From: a virus
IMG/VR virus record: IMGVR_UViG_3300037193_002602
Location: 1 to 44,418 of that record
DNA: 44,418 bases
Strand: one strand, 5' to 3'
Of this stretch, positions 13,043-21,274 are shown piece after piece (within the stretch, counting starts at the first letter, position 1; every line of letters begins with the position of its first letter). Made by a program: the position numbers and the translations under genes. The notes under the pieces are model-generated. The model saw nothing but the letters and a program-made list of their open reading frames with translations, was not told the origin of the DNA and did not search any database.

Positions 13043-13160
13043 CGTCGCCGACAGCCGGAAGCGTTGCGCTGCCGCCTTCGAGTGCGTGTGGCATCTGCGC
13101 GTCCGGCGGAAGCAGGTGCGCTTCGTCGTCGGTGACGGTGAATTGCACTTCGATGTCCAT
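12891..13160 (-). CDS. Hypothetical beta-rich protein (89 aa)
   Basis: ATG 13160 has a near-perfect AGGAGG 7 bases upstream. The protein reads MDIEVQFTVTDDEAHLLPPD, then GSATLPAVGDVIF, WTVRLRTWEQVSPGHLRVSL and ends in LKAVP; the alternation of strands and loops suggests a compact beta fold. It is transcribed against the rightward early genes, within the immunity region, so it could be expressed from the prophage. No family is recognised. Confidence 0.6.
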   Translation of the reverse strand: MDIEVQFTVTDDEAHLLPPDAQMPHALEGGSATLPAVGDVIFPSPRSAWTVRLRTWEQVSPGHLRVSLWLSHTTHMLDIRKPPTLKAVP

Positions 13161-13526
13161 GAGCGCCCTCCTGTGCGGTGCTGTGGTGGTGAGAGCCCGC
13201 AGCGTAGTCCAACGGGCAGGGCGCTCGCCATATACGGCGGGTCGTGCAAAAGCGGGCACGACCGGTCTTTGCCCACGTGGCCCCTGCGTCACAGGGGTGC
13301 CGGCGCGGAGCGTAGGGACGTGTCTCCTCCCTCCTCGTGTTCCACAGCGCTGCCGCGCCGGCGGGCATTTCTTTTTCCAAACGCTGCCGGCCTGTGGCCC
13401 CTCGGTGGGCGCCCAACACGCCTTGCGTCTTGCGTCCTCTCACCTCTTTGACCTCCGTCAAACCGTGTCCGCAGTGTGTGCGTGCGAGTTGGCGCCGGTC
13501 CATCTCAACGTGCAGCGAGGTTTGCG
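13161..13526. other. Non-coding regulatory stretch with three inverted repeats
   Basis: No convincing gene is seen in 366 bases. Three perfect inverted repeats stand out: GGTCGTGC/GCACGACC with 8-base spacer (13240-13263), CCCCTG/CAGGGG with 5-base spacer (13281-13297) and TTTGAC/GTCAAA with 4-base spacer (13447-13462). A tandem CTTGCGT repeat (13422-13435) recalls the direct repeats bound by CII proteins. The stretch separates a leftward gene from the CII-like gene and probably holds promoters and operators, or a small RNA. Confidence 0.45.
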
Positions 13527-14033
13527 ATGAACGAGCTCGATGCGGCTTACCACACCGTGCATGACTACCCGGGCGGCGCTGAGGCGCTGGGTGTTCGCCT
13601 CAACAAGCGTGGCACGACCCTCTCGAACGAGCTGCGCCCGCCGCCGGGCTCGACGGCCAAGTTCGGCCTGCTCGACGCCGTGAAGGTGATGGAGCTGACG
13701 CGCGACCTGCGCATGCTCGACGCCATCAACGCGCGCTTCGGCCGCATGTCCATTCCGCTGCCCGCGCTCGACGTGGACACCGGCGAGGCCGTGTTCACGG
13801 CCGTCACGAAGGTGACTCAGGAGTTCGGCGAGTACCTGGCCCAGGTGAGCGAGGCGCTGGCCGACGGCAAGGTGACCGAGCGAGAGGTGCGCGGCACGCA
13901 GCGCGAGCTGGGCGAGTTGATCCAGCGTGCCCAGCAGTTGCAGGCGCAGCTGCTGCGGATGCACGAGGACGGCAAGCCGCCGTTCGTGCGCCTCGAAACG
14001 AAGCAGGGGCCGAGCGATGCGGCCCGCAGGTGA
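13527..14033 (+). CDS. CII-like phage regulatory protein (CP76 family)
   Basis: ATG 13527 with GCGAGG upstream. The N-terminal half matches the phage regulatory protein CII (CP76) family: LDAAYHTVHDYPGGAEALGV, then LNKRGTTLSNELRPP and GLLDAVKVMELTRDLRML. The family binds DNA near early promoters and influences the lysis-lysogeny choice. The C-terminal half is a long helix (VTKVTQEFGEYLAQVSEALA; REVRGTQRELGELIQRAQQL), likely for oligomerisation. It is 168 aa and overlaps the next gene by 17 bases. Confidence 0.8.
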   Translation: MNELDAAYHTVHDYPGGAEALGVRLNKRGTTLSNELRPPPGSTAKFGLLDAVKVMELTRDLRMLDAINARFGRMSIPLPALDVDTGEAVFTAVTKVTQEFGEYLAQVSEALADGKVTEREVRGTQRELGELIQRAQQLQAQLLRMHEDGKPPFVRLETKQGPSDAARR

Positions 14034-14322
14034 GATCCGGCAGGCCTTGTCGCAAGCGGCCCGCGCCCTGGCTGAAGAGCGGGGCGCGGTGACGTGGAAG
14101 GACATGGCCGAGTTCGCACAAGTGGGTCGCGCGATGGCGCGCGACACGGTGCGCAACATGGAGCGCGCCGGCGAGCTGGTGCGCATGGGGACCGAGTGCA
14201 CTGGGGGGCGGCCGGCGGTGACATACCTCCCGGTGACTCTGGCCTGTGCGATCGAGCGTGAAGAGTCCCCTGTCCGGCGTGTGCGCGGGGCAGGGCCATC
14301 GGGCTGGGCGACCTTCCCCTGA
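14017..14322 (+). CDS. Small winged-helix DNA-binding protein (101 aa)
   Basis: The protein begins MRPAGEIRQALSQAARALAE and has a winged-helix pattern: TWKDMAEFAQVGRAMARDTV (HTH), then NMERAGELVRMG and a wing ending in GRPAVTYLP. The start lies inside the CII-like gene, so the two are probably co-translated. Such proteins accompany CII (CP76) genes in many betaproteobacterial prophages; target unknown. Confidence 0.65.
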   Translation: MRPAGEIRQALSQAARALAEERGAVTWKDMAEFAQVGRAMARDTVRNMERAGELVRMGTECTGGRPAVTYLPVTLACAIEREESPVRRVRGAGPSGWATFP

Positions 14323-14332
14323 ACCCTTGTGG

Positions 14333-14362
14333 AACCGGCCTGCCTCTTGGCGGCCGGTTTTT
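14333..14362 (+). terminator. Rho-independent terminator
   Basis: AACCGGCC and GGCCGGTT pair across an 11-base loop and are followed by TTTTT-like sequence. It lies 10 bases after the winged-helix gene and would limit read-through into the replication genes unless antitermination occurs. Confidence 0.8.
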
Positions 14363-14486
14363 CATTGGTGGGTGGGTGTGGTGCCTGGTGTGTGAAGGGC
14401 TTTCTGCCGCGTGGTGGCCGGTGCGTGCGTGTGCGCGTCGGTCTCCTGCGGCGGTTTTGTCGTCGCCGGCGTTGGCCGGCGACGGC

Positions 14487-15305
14487 GTGAGTACGAATGC
14501 AGTGAGCACGCTTGTGATGGCCGCCTGTTGGCGGCTGCAGATGCCACCTTCGGCGAAGGTGGTGCTCATCTCGCTGGCCGACCAGGCCAACGACCAAGGC
14601 TACTGCTGGCCGTCCATCGCGACGATCTGCCAGCGCACGTGCCTGAGTGAGCGGACGGTGCAGACCGCGGTGCGGTGGCTGGAGAAGGCTCAAGTTCTTC
14701 GGGTGGAGATCGGCGCCATGAAGGCGAACCGTTACACCCTGAGCCCGTCAGCGTTTGCCGACCCGGATGCACCTCCGCCGCCCATCGACACCCCCGCAGC
14801 AGCTGCACCCCCGCAGCAGCTGCACCCCCGCAGCAGCTGCACCCCACCCCCGCAGCAGCTGCACCCTAACCATCAAGGAACCGTCAAAGGAATACCCCCC
14901 ATACCCCCCAAGGGGGCAAGCTTGCCTCTCGAAGGCATGGGCGAAGCCCCTGCGCGTGGCCCTCTGTCGCTCAAGGCCTGGCTGGCTCAGTGCGCGGAGC
15001 GAAGAGAGAAGCCGATTCCGCCCACCGACCCGGTGTTCCGGTTCGCCGAGTGTGCTGGCATCCCGCCGGAGTTCATTGCCCTGTCGTGGTGGAAGTTCAA
15101 GCGCCGGCGGGCGACGAAGCGGCAGAGCGACTGGCGGCAGACCTTCCGCAACTGCGTTGAGGACAACTGGTACCGGCTCTGGTACATGGCCGACGGCGGC
15201 CGGTGTGCGCTGACGACGCAGGGGGTGCAGGCGATGGCCCTCATGCGCGAAGAGGCGCGTGAGCGGCAAGAGCAAGGAGCGCTGGGCGATGATGAGCAGC
15301 GATGA
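14487..15305 (+). CDS. Replication initiator-like protein (helix-turn-helix domain)
   Basis: From GTG 14487 about 272 aa; ATG 14517 is an alternative and neither has a clear ribosome site. The N-terminal domain is the HTH_36 type found in phage replication proteins: MPPSAKVVLISLADQANDQG, WPSIATICQRTCLSERTVQT and AVRWLEKAQVLR. A proline/glutamine/histidine linker (about residues 95-135), encoded by DNA iterons, separates it from a C-terminal domain with IPPEFIALSWWKFKRRR and WRQTFRNCVEDNWYRLW, as in O-like initiators that load DnaB. The helicase gene follows, overlapping its end. Confidence 0.75.
   Translation: MSTNAVSTLVMAACWRLQMPPSAKVVLISLADQANDQGYCWPSIATICQRTCLSERTVQTAVRWLEKAQVLRVEIGAMKANRYTLSPSAFADPDAPPPPIDTPAAAAPPQQLHPRSSCTPPPQQLHPNHQGTVKGIPPIPPKGASLPLEGMGEAPARGPLSLKAWLAQCAERREKPIPPTDPVFRFAECAGIPPEFIALSWWKFKRRRATKRQSDWRQTFRNCVEDNWYRLWYMADGGRCALTTQGVQAMALMREEARERQEQGALGDDEQR
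14796..14864 (+). repeat. Four iterons within the initiator gene, candidate replication origin
   Basis: GCAGCAGCTGCAC occurs at 14796, 14813, 14830 and 14852. The first three are exactly 17 bases apart, the fourth 22. Each contains the palindrome GCAGCTGC. Since 17 is not a multiple of three, the repeat is translated in changing frames (QQLHP, SSCTP), so selection on protein sequence cannot explain it. The lambda origin has the same layout: four iterons inside the O gene. Confidence 0.6.
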
Positions 15306-16662
15306 CGGCCGGCTGAGCGTGATGCCTTCGCACAGCACGGAGGCCGAGCAGAGCGTGCTGGGTGCGCTGCTGCTGGACAACTCGGCATGGGACAACGTGG
15401 CAGCCCTGGTCGATGCCACCGACTTCTATCGGCTCGACAACCGGGAGATCTTCAGCACGATCCAGACACTGGTGCTGGCGAGCAAGCTGGCCGATCCGGT
15501 GACGGTGTTCGAGCGAGGTGGGCATGAGCTGAGCTACCTGCACGAGCTGTGCAACTCGGTGCCGAGCGCGCGCCACGCGCGGTACTACGCCGAGATCGTG
15601 CGCGAGCGCAGCATCGAGCGCGAACTGCAGCGCTTGGGCATGGATGTGACGGCCGAGGCCTGCAACGCCGACAAGACGGTGCACCAGAAGATCGACGAGG
15701 CGATGGCTCGGCTCACCAAGCTCGGTGGAGCAGGGCGGGCCGAGCGCGAGTCGGTGTCGATCGACGCTGCGGTGGTGCAGTACCTGGACCAGCTGAGCGA
15801 AGAGGCCCAGGGCAACACGAAGATCATCTCCACCGGGCTGCGCGCGCTGGACCGCATGCTGTCGGGCGGGCTGCGTGCCGGCGAACTCATGCTGATTGGC
15901 GCCAGACCGAAGATGGGCAAGACCGCGCTGGTGCTTACGCTGGGACGCAACATGTCGCGTGCGCACGGTGTGCTGCTGCTCAGCCAGGAAATGCCGGTCA
16001 GCGAGCTGGTGGCGCGCAACATCGCCGCGGTGGGCACAGTCAACCTGTCGGAGCTGCGCCGCGGGCGTGAGATCCCCGAAGCCGTGTGGGGCTCGGTGAG
16101 CGACGCGGCAGAGAAGCTGCGGCATCTCAACCTCGTGCTCGACGAGCAGCGCGGCCTCACCTTGGCCGATGTGCGGCGCAAGGTGATGGCAGCGAAGCGC
16201 CGGCATGCCATCGACGTGGTCATCGTCGACTTCTTGCAGCTGATGGATGGCGCAGGCGAGGGCGACAACCGGAACCAGCAGCTCGACGTCATTGCCAACG
16301 GCCTCAAGAAGATGGCCGGTGAGTTCGGCGTGGCGGTCGTGGTGCTGTCGCAGATGAACCGCGAGGCCGATAAGCGCAAGGGGCCGCCGGTGATGACCGA
16401 TCTGCGCGACTCGGGCGCCATCGAGGCAGCGGCCGACATCATCGCGCTGCTGTACCGCGAGTTCGCCCACCCGCTGGGCAGCAAGGAAGAGCAATGGCGG
16501 CACCACGCTCAGGTAGAGATCGTGCAACGCAACGGCGCCCCTGGGCACATCTCGCTGTGGTTCAGCGGCGAGCACCAGCAGTTCGCGGATTGGGAAGGTC
16601 AGGCGCCCAGGCGCAGCGGAGGATCGAGAGGTGGTGGTGAAGTGGGTGAGGGGTTGAGCTGA
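15289..16662 (+). CDS. dnaB: DnaB-type replicative helicase
   Basis: Ring helicase that opens the origin for the host polymerase. The N-terminal domain begins near STEAEQSVLGALLLDNSAWD. The RecA-like domain contains Walker A GARPKMGKT, the LLLSQEMPVSELVAR stretch, Walker B VVIVDFLQLMDG, and the VVVLSQMNREADKR and LRDSGAIEAAADIIALLYR motifs typical of DnaB. Length from the ATGATG at 15289 is 457 aa, normal for the family. It overlaps the initiator gene and its TGA overlaps the next ATG. Confidence 0.92.
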   Translation: MMSSDDGRLSVMPSHSTEAEQSVLGALLLDNSAWDNVAALVDATDFYRLDNREIFSTIQTLVLASKLADPVTVFERGGHELSYLHELCNSVPSARHARYYAEIVRERSIERELQRLGMDVTAEACNADKTVHQKIDEAMARLTKLGGAGRAERESVSIDAAVVQYLDQLSEEAQGNTKIISTGLRALDRMLSGGLRAGELMLIGARPKMGKTALVLTLGRNMSRAHGVLLLSQEMPVSELVARNIAAVGTVNLSELRRGREIPEAVWGSVSDAAEKLRHLNLVLDEQRGLTLADVRRKVMAAKRRHAIDVVIVDFLQLMDGAGEGDNRNQQLDVIANGLKKMAGEFGVAVVVLSQMNREADKRKGPPVMTDLRDSGAIEAAADIIALLYREFAHPLGSKEEQWRHHAQVEIVQRNGAPGHISLWFSGEHQQFADWEGQAPRRSGGSRGGGEVGEGLS

Positions 16663-17015
16663 TGCCGAAGATCGACCGCATAGAGATGCGCCTCGTGCGC
16701 TGGGCTGAGTACGTGACGGTAGGTGATGGGTCAGGGTACCCGTCGAAGAGCGTGCTGCACGACAGCTGGATGCCACCGACTCCTGGCACGACCACCACGC
16801 TCAAGGTGGCTGCGCCAACCGATGCGAGGCAGACGCACCGTGCCATCGGGTTCCTCAGCCGGCGCTTGGCCAACACGGTGGTCATGCACTACGTGCTCAA
16901 GCCCGCAATCGACGAGCAGGCTGAGCGTCTGGGGTGTGCGATCCCCACCGTCTACACGCGCGTCGAACAGGCCCACAGGCAGCTGCAACAGTTCCTGAGC
17001 GCCGAGGAAGGGTAA
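16662..17015 (+). CDS. Antitermination Q-like / late regulator (117 aa)
   Basis: The protein follows the helicase with a one-base overlap (TGATG). The C-terminal half has a conserved pattern of phage late regulators: RQTHRAIGFLSRRLANTVVM and HYVLKPAIDEQAERLGCAIP, then VYTRVEQAHRQLQQFL, a HTH of the sigma-70 region-4-like kind. Its place before a strong hairpin (17091-17124) and the late genes suggests that it allows late transcription to proceed. Function is inferred from family and position. Confidence 0.65.
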   Translation: MPKIDRIEMRLVRWAEYVTVGDGSGYPSKSVLHDSWMPPTPGTTTTLKVAAPTDARQTHRAIGFLSRRLANTVVMHYVLKPAIDEQAERLGCAIPTVYTRVEQAHRQLQQFLSAEEG

Positions 17016-17090
17016 ACGAGGGGGGTTGTACCCATTAGAAGAACTCGCTACATTTCAGGCACGCTGGCGACAGCCTCCACCTCACCGCAC

Positions 17091-17124
17091 AACGCCCCGC
17101 TCAGGACACCCTGACGGGGCGTTT
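17091..17124 (+). terminator. Strong hairpin terminator before the late genes
   Basis: AACGCCCCG pairs with CGGGGCGTT and an inner TCAGG/CCTGA extends the stem to 14 bp with one bulged C and an ACAC loop; TTT follows. It could be the site where the Q-like protein acts. Confidence 0.75.
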
Positions 17125-17140
17125 GCCATTGGTCCACTCA

Positions 17141-17539
17141 ATGCCCAACGCAGCCCCCAAGCCGTGCACCACATGTGGTGTGCTGGTGCGCGATGGCACC
17201 GCTCGGTGCCCTCAGCACAAGCCGCAGGCCTGGGTCAAGCGCCCGGACAGTCCCAAGCGTGTGACCGGCCGTGCGCTGCAGCGTGAGCGTGCGAGGCTCT
17301 TCAATCGTGATCCTCTCTGTGTGATGTGCAAGGAGGCAGGTCGTGTGACGCTCGCTAGCCAACGTGACCACAAGGTGCCGCTCGCCGAGGGCGGCACCGA
17401 CACAGACGACAACGTGCAGGGCCTCTGCGATGCCTGCCACCGCGAGAAGACCCTCGCCGAGGCGCTGCGAGGCCGTGCACGCGCCACCGATGGCGCTCCT
17501 GTGACACCCCATGGGGGGGGTCAAATCTCTGGCACCTGA
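17141..17539 (+). CDS. HNH endonuclease next to terminase
   Basis: The 132-aa protein has zinc-ribbon-like cysteines (CTTCG; CPQHK) followed by the HNH core: CVMCKEAG, RDHKVPLAEGGTDTDDNVQG and LCDACHREKT. HNH proteins directly upstream of terminase genes take part in cos cleavage and DNA packaging in HK97-like phages. ATG 17141 has no good ribosome site; a TTG at 17123 is possible. The 74 bases after it are unusually AT-rich and may hold the cos site. Confidence 0.88.
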   Translation: MPNAAPKPCTTCGVLVRDGTARCPQHKPQAWVKRPDSPKRVTGRALQRERARLFNRDPLCVMCKEAGRVTLASQRDHKVPLAEGGTDTDDNVQGLCDACHREKTLAEALRGRARATDGAPVTPHGGGQISGT

Positions 17540-17613
17540 CCACCGGAAATCGACCGCGTCGTCAATTTTTCGTGCGCGCAAGTTTTGAGATTTTTTCTGC
17601 TCAGGGGTAGGTG

Positions 17614-18180
17614 ATGGGTGCCCGCGGACCTCGGCCGATGCCGGACAACGTTCGAGCTTTCACAGGCTCGTCGCGTCGACCGCTGCGTGCGGCCGACCTC
17701 TCGGAGGGTGTGCATCCCGAGGTCGGTTTGCCGCCGATGCCCAAGCACTTAACGAAGGAGGCGCGGGCCGAGTGGAACCGGGTGGCCCCGCTGCTGCTCG
17801 AGCTGAACCTTCTGACGAAGATTGACCGCAGCGCGCTCGAGCGCTACTGCCGCATCTACGGGAGGTGGCAGCAGGTCGAGCGGGCGCTGACCGCCGAGCA
17901 GTCGCGCCTGCTGCAGGACAAGCAGTGCCCATCGAAGGCGCTTGTCTACCAGACGGACACCGGCTACCAGCGCGAGACCATGCTGAGCCGCTTGGCGCGC
18001 GACCTGGCCCACCAGGTGGAGCAGGCCGAGGCGTGCTTCGGGATGAGCCCGAGCGCCCGTTCGCGGGTCGTGGCCTCGCGCAACGATGCCCAGTACCGCC
18101 TGCCTGGCATGGAAGACCCGGAAGGCGATGCCGGGCCCAACGACGACAAGCCACCAACGACCGGCTTCTCAGCCCTCTGA
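17614..18180 (+). CDS. terS: Terminase small subunit (P27 family)
   Basis: DNA-recognition subunit of the packaging motor. The 188-aa protein shows the P27-family order: GARGPRPMPDNVRAFTGSSR, LPPMPKHLTKEARAEWNRVA, LLTKIDRSALERYCRIYGRW and a late SPSARSRVVA. ATG 17614 is preceded by an AGGGG-like site. The large subunit follows with a 5-base gap. Confidence 0.9.
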   Translation: MGARGPRPMPDNVRAFTGSSRRPLRAADLSEGVHPEVGLPPMPKHLTKEARAEWNRVAPLLLELNLLTKIDRSALERYCRIYGRWQQVERALTAEQSRLLQDKQCPSKALVYQTDTGYQRETMLSRLARDLAHQVEQAEACFGMSPSARSRVVASRNDAQYRLPGMEDPEGDAGPNDDKPPTTGFSAL

Positions 18181-18185
18181 CCCCT

Positions 18186-19958
18186 GTGAAGGACTACGCC
18201 TCGATCGCGACGCAGTACGCGAGGGATGTTTGCGCCGGCAACATCCCCGCGTGCAAGTGGGTCCGTCTTGCGTGCCAGCGTCACCTGAGTGACCTGGAGC
18301 GCTCGGAATCCGAAGACGAGTCGTTCCCCTATGTGTTCAACCCGGAGCTCACTGCACCCGACAGCGGCAAGCCGTATCGGCCGGCCGATCGCGTTTGCTA
18401 CTTCGCCGAGCTGATGCCACACGTCAAAGGCGTGTGGGCCTCGCGCGGTGAGCTCATCCGGCTGGAGCCATGGCAGGTGTTCGTCCTGGCATCCATCTTC
18501 GGCTGGATCCACCGCGGCACCCTCATGCGCCGGTTCACGAAGGCCGACCTGTTCGTGCCGCGCAAGAACGCCAAGTCTGCGATCGCCGCGGTCATCGCCC
18601 TCTACCTCTTCGCGGCAGACGGTGAGTATGGCGCCGAGGTCTACAGCGGTGCCACCAGCGAGCGCCAGGCAGGGGAGGTGTTCTTGCCGGCCAAGGAGAT
18701 GGCGCGAAAGAGCCCCGAGTTCCGGGCGCGGTTCGGCGTGCTGGTCGGCGCGAAGAACATCGTCGTGCTCGACACGAACAGCAAGTTCGAGCGTCTGATC
18801 GGCAAGCCCGGCGACGGTGCATCGCCGCATGGCGCCATTCACGACGAGTATCACGAGCACCCGACGTCGGAGCAGTACGACGCCATGGCCACTGGCATGG
18901 GAGCTCGGACCCAGCCGCTGCAGCTGGTCATCACGACCGCCGGCGTGAACATCGGCGGCCCGTGCCATTACCACCAGAAGGAGCTGGAGAAGATCCTCCA
19001 AGGTACCGACGCGGAGGAAAGCAGCGACCACCGCTGGGGAATCATCTATACGATCGACGACGATGACGATTGGACCGACCCGCAGGTGCTGCGCAAGGCC
19101 AACCCGAACCTCGGCGTTTCGATCAACGCGGAGAACCTCCGGCTCGACCACGCCACCGCCGTGCGCGACCCGCGCAAGGCCACCATCTTTCGCACGAAGC
19201 ACCTGAACCAATGGGTTGGCGCAGCCAACTCGTGGCTCAACCTGCCGAATCTGTTGAAGTCCGTCGACAAGACGCTGCGCCTCGAGCAGCAGTTCGAGCG
19301 CGAAGAGAACGTCGTCGGGTTGGACCTTGCCAGCAAGACCGACGTGGCCAGCAAGGCCATGGTGTTCGAGCGGGAGATTGAAGGGGTCATGCACTACTAC
19401 GTCTTCTGGCGGCACTGGCTGCCTGCAGCGGCGATTCAAAAACCCGAGAACGACCGCTACCGCGGCTGGCTGGCGGGTGGGCACGTTGTGCAGACGCCTG
19501 GCAACATGATCGACCTCAAACGCATCGAGGCCGATGTCGTGAACGACAACGAGACATACCCGGCACGGGAGGTCGCCATGGATGCGTGGGGCAGTCGCGA
19601 GATTGCCCCCTCCCTCACTGACGAAGGCTTGACCGTCGTGGACGTGCCCATGCAGACACGGCACCTGAGCGCACCGATGAAGACCATCGCGGCCCTCATC
19701 GACGGCGGCCGGATGCACCTGGCGGACGACCCGCCGGCCATCTGGATGCTCAGCAACGTCGAGTGCTACGAAGACCGCAACGAGAACGTTTTTCCGCGCA
19801 AGCCCAAGCCCGAGTTGAAGATCGACGCTGCAGTCGCGCTCATCGTCGCAATGAGCCGCGTCATCGTCCCCGAAGAAGAGTCTGGCGGCACGGTCTACGA
19901 AGAGCTCGCCCGCTTGCGCCGGCAGCAGCAAGCCGAGCACCAAGGAGCTGCAGCATGA
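18186..19958 (+). CDS. terL: Terminase large subunit
   Basis: ATPase and nuclease of DNA packaging, 590 aa from GTG 18186. The ATPase has LEPWQVFVLASIFGW, a Walker-A-like VPRKNAKS (residues 124-131), YSGATSERQAGEVF and a Walker B ending in the acidic pair of HDEYHEH (220-221). ITTAGVN is the coupling motif. The nuclease half includes VVGLDLASKTDVAS and VAMDAWGSREIA. The protein belongs to the Terminase_1 type used by HK97-like phages. Its stop overlaps the portal ATG (ATGA). Confidence 0.95.
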   Translation: MKDYASIATQYARDVCAGNIPACKWVRLACQRHLSDLERSESEDESFPYVFNPELTAPDSGKPYRPADRVCYFAELMPHVKGVWASRGELIRLEPWQVFVLASIFGWIHRGTLMRRFTKADLFVPRKNAKSAIAAVIALYLFAADGEYGAEVYSGATSERQAGEVFLPAKEMARKSPEFRARFGVLVGAKNIVVLDTNSKFERLIGKPGDGASPHGAIHDEYHEHPTSEQYDAMATGMGARTQPLQLVITTAGVNIGGPCHYHQKELEKILQGTDAEESSDHRWGIIYTIDDDDDWTDPQVLRKANPNLGVSINAENLRLDHATAVRDPRKATIFRTKHLNQWVGAANSWLNLPNLLKSVDKTLRLEQQFEREENVVGLDLASKTDVASKAMVFEREIEGVMHYYVFWRHWLPAAAIQKPENDRYRGWLAGGHVVQTPGNMIDLKRIEADVVNDNETYPAREVAMDAWGSREIAPSLTDEGLTVVDVPMQTRHLSAPMKTIAALIDGGRMHLADDPPAIWMLSNVECYEDRNENVFPRKPKPELKIDAAVALIVAMSRVIVPEEESGGTVYEELARLRRQQQAEHQGAAA

Positions 19959-21259
19959 GCCTGCTTTCCCGCCTCTGGAACGCCATCATCCCAGGCCGCA
20001 AGGTTGACGAACCGGCGCCGACGCGCGCGCGCGTCTTCAGGTTCGGCGCCGGCGCCGCGGGCATTGCCGTCAATGCCGACACGGCGCTCAAGAACGCCAC
20101 CGTGTGGGCCTGCGTCACCTATCTGTCGCGCACCGTGGCGCAGCTGCCCTGGCGCGTCATGCGCGAGTCGGACAGCGGCGAGACCCGCGTACCTTGGCAC
20201 CCGGTCGAGCAGCTGCTCCACCGCCGCGCCAACCCAGAGATGGGCGCGTTCTCGTTCCGTGAGGTGATGGTCGGCTGGGCGGTGCGCTACGGCAACGCGG
20301 TGGCCGAAATCCAGCGCGACGCCCGAGGCGTGCCCGTCGCGCTCTGGCCGATCCACCCGGCACGTGTGCAGTTCGAGCGCGACGCCGAAACCGGCGAGCT
20401 GCTCTACCAGGTGACCGACAACGCCGGCGGTCGCTCGACGCTCCGGTCAATGGAGGTGTATCACCTGCGCGGCTACGGTGAGGGCCCTGTCGGGCTCGAC
20501 GTGGTGGCCTACGCGGCAGAGTCCATCGGGTGGGCCCAGGCCACCGAGCTTTTCGGCGCCACCTTCTTCGGCAACGGTGCCCATACCTCAGGCTTCCTCA
20601 CCTACCCGGGCAAGCTCGGGAAAGACACCAAGGATCTCATCGAGGACGAGCTCAAGGCCAAGCACGGCCAGCGCAACTCGAACGGCGTGATGATCCTCGA
20701 CGCCGCGATGAAGTTCGAGAAGTCCACCGAGGCGCCCGAGAACGCCCAGTTCATCGAGACCCGTCAGCACCAGGTTGAAGAGATCTGCCGCTGGTTCGGC
20801 GTGCCGCCGCACAAGGTGATGCATATGCTGCGGGCTACCTTCACCAACATCGAGCACCAGTCGATCGAGGTGGTGGTCGATTCCATCACCCCGTGGGCCA
20901 TTCGAAACGAGCAAGAGGCCGACTACAAGCTCTTCGGGCAAAACCGCCAGAGCTTCTACACCAAGATGGACCTGAAGGGCCTGCTGCGCGGTGACTTCAA
21001 GTCGCGGCAGGAAGGCCTGCAGATCATGCGCCGCAACGGCGTCATCAACGCAAACACGTGGCGTCGCCTCGAGGACATGGATGAGATCGGCCGCATCGGC
21101 GACAAGTACATCGTCGAGGGGAACATGACCACCCTCGAAGCCGTCGGCCAGCCGAAGCCAACCCCCGCGCCGGCGCCGCGGCCCGCCGAAGAAGAGAACG
21201 ACACCGACCCCTCCATCGTCGAGCAGGCGCGCCGCCAGGCCGCCCGCGCACTGCACTGA
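19955..21259 (+). CDS. Portal protein (HK97 family)
   Basis: Ring protein through which DNA enters the head, 434 aa. Family landmarks: ALKNATVWACVTYLSRTVAQ near residues 50-70, GNAVAEIQRDARGVP, LWPIHPARVQ, EVYHLRGYG and a clip and helix region with VEEICRWFGVPPHKVMH followed by FTNIEHQSIEVV. The C-terminus is proline-rich and charged. ATG 19955 overlaps the terminase stop. Confidence 0.93.
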   Translation: MSLLSRLWNAIIPGRKVDEPAPTRARVFRFGAGAAGIAVNADTALKNATVWACVTYLSRTVAQLPWRVMRESDSGETRVPWHPVEQLLHRRANPEMGAFSFREVMVGWAVRYGNAVAEIQRDARGVPVALWPIHPARVQFERDAETGELLYQVTDNAGGRSTLRSMEVYHLRGYGEGPVGLDVVAYAAESIGWAQATELFGATFFGNGAHTSGFLTYPGKLGKDTKDLIEDELKAKHGQRNSNGVMILDAAMKFEKSTEAPENAQFIETRQHQVEEICRWFGVPPHKVMHMLRATFTNIEHQSIEVVVDSITPWAIRNEQEADYKLFGQNRQSFYTKMDLKGLLRGDFKSRQEGLQIMRRNGVINANTWRRLEDMDEIGRIGDKYIVEGNMTTLEAVGQPKPTPAPAPRPAEEENDTDPSIVEQARRQAARALH

Positions 21260-21274
21260 AAGGACCGTTCCGCC

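Noticed and set aside
12406-13503. Extension of the repressor frame to the right of 12462
   Set aside because: The frame is open by chance; the added residues cross the Cro gene and operators and do not resemble repressors.
15241-16776. Long minus-strand frame opposite the helicase gene
   Set aside because: Its His/Arg/Ala-rich sequence is the antisense of a well-conserved DnaB gene; high GC produces such long open frames throughout.
17964-19943. 659-codon minus-strand frame opposite the large terminase
   Set aside because: Composition and lack of domains mark it as an antisense shadow of terL.
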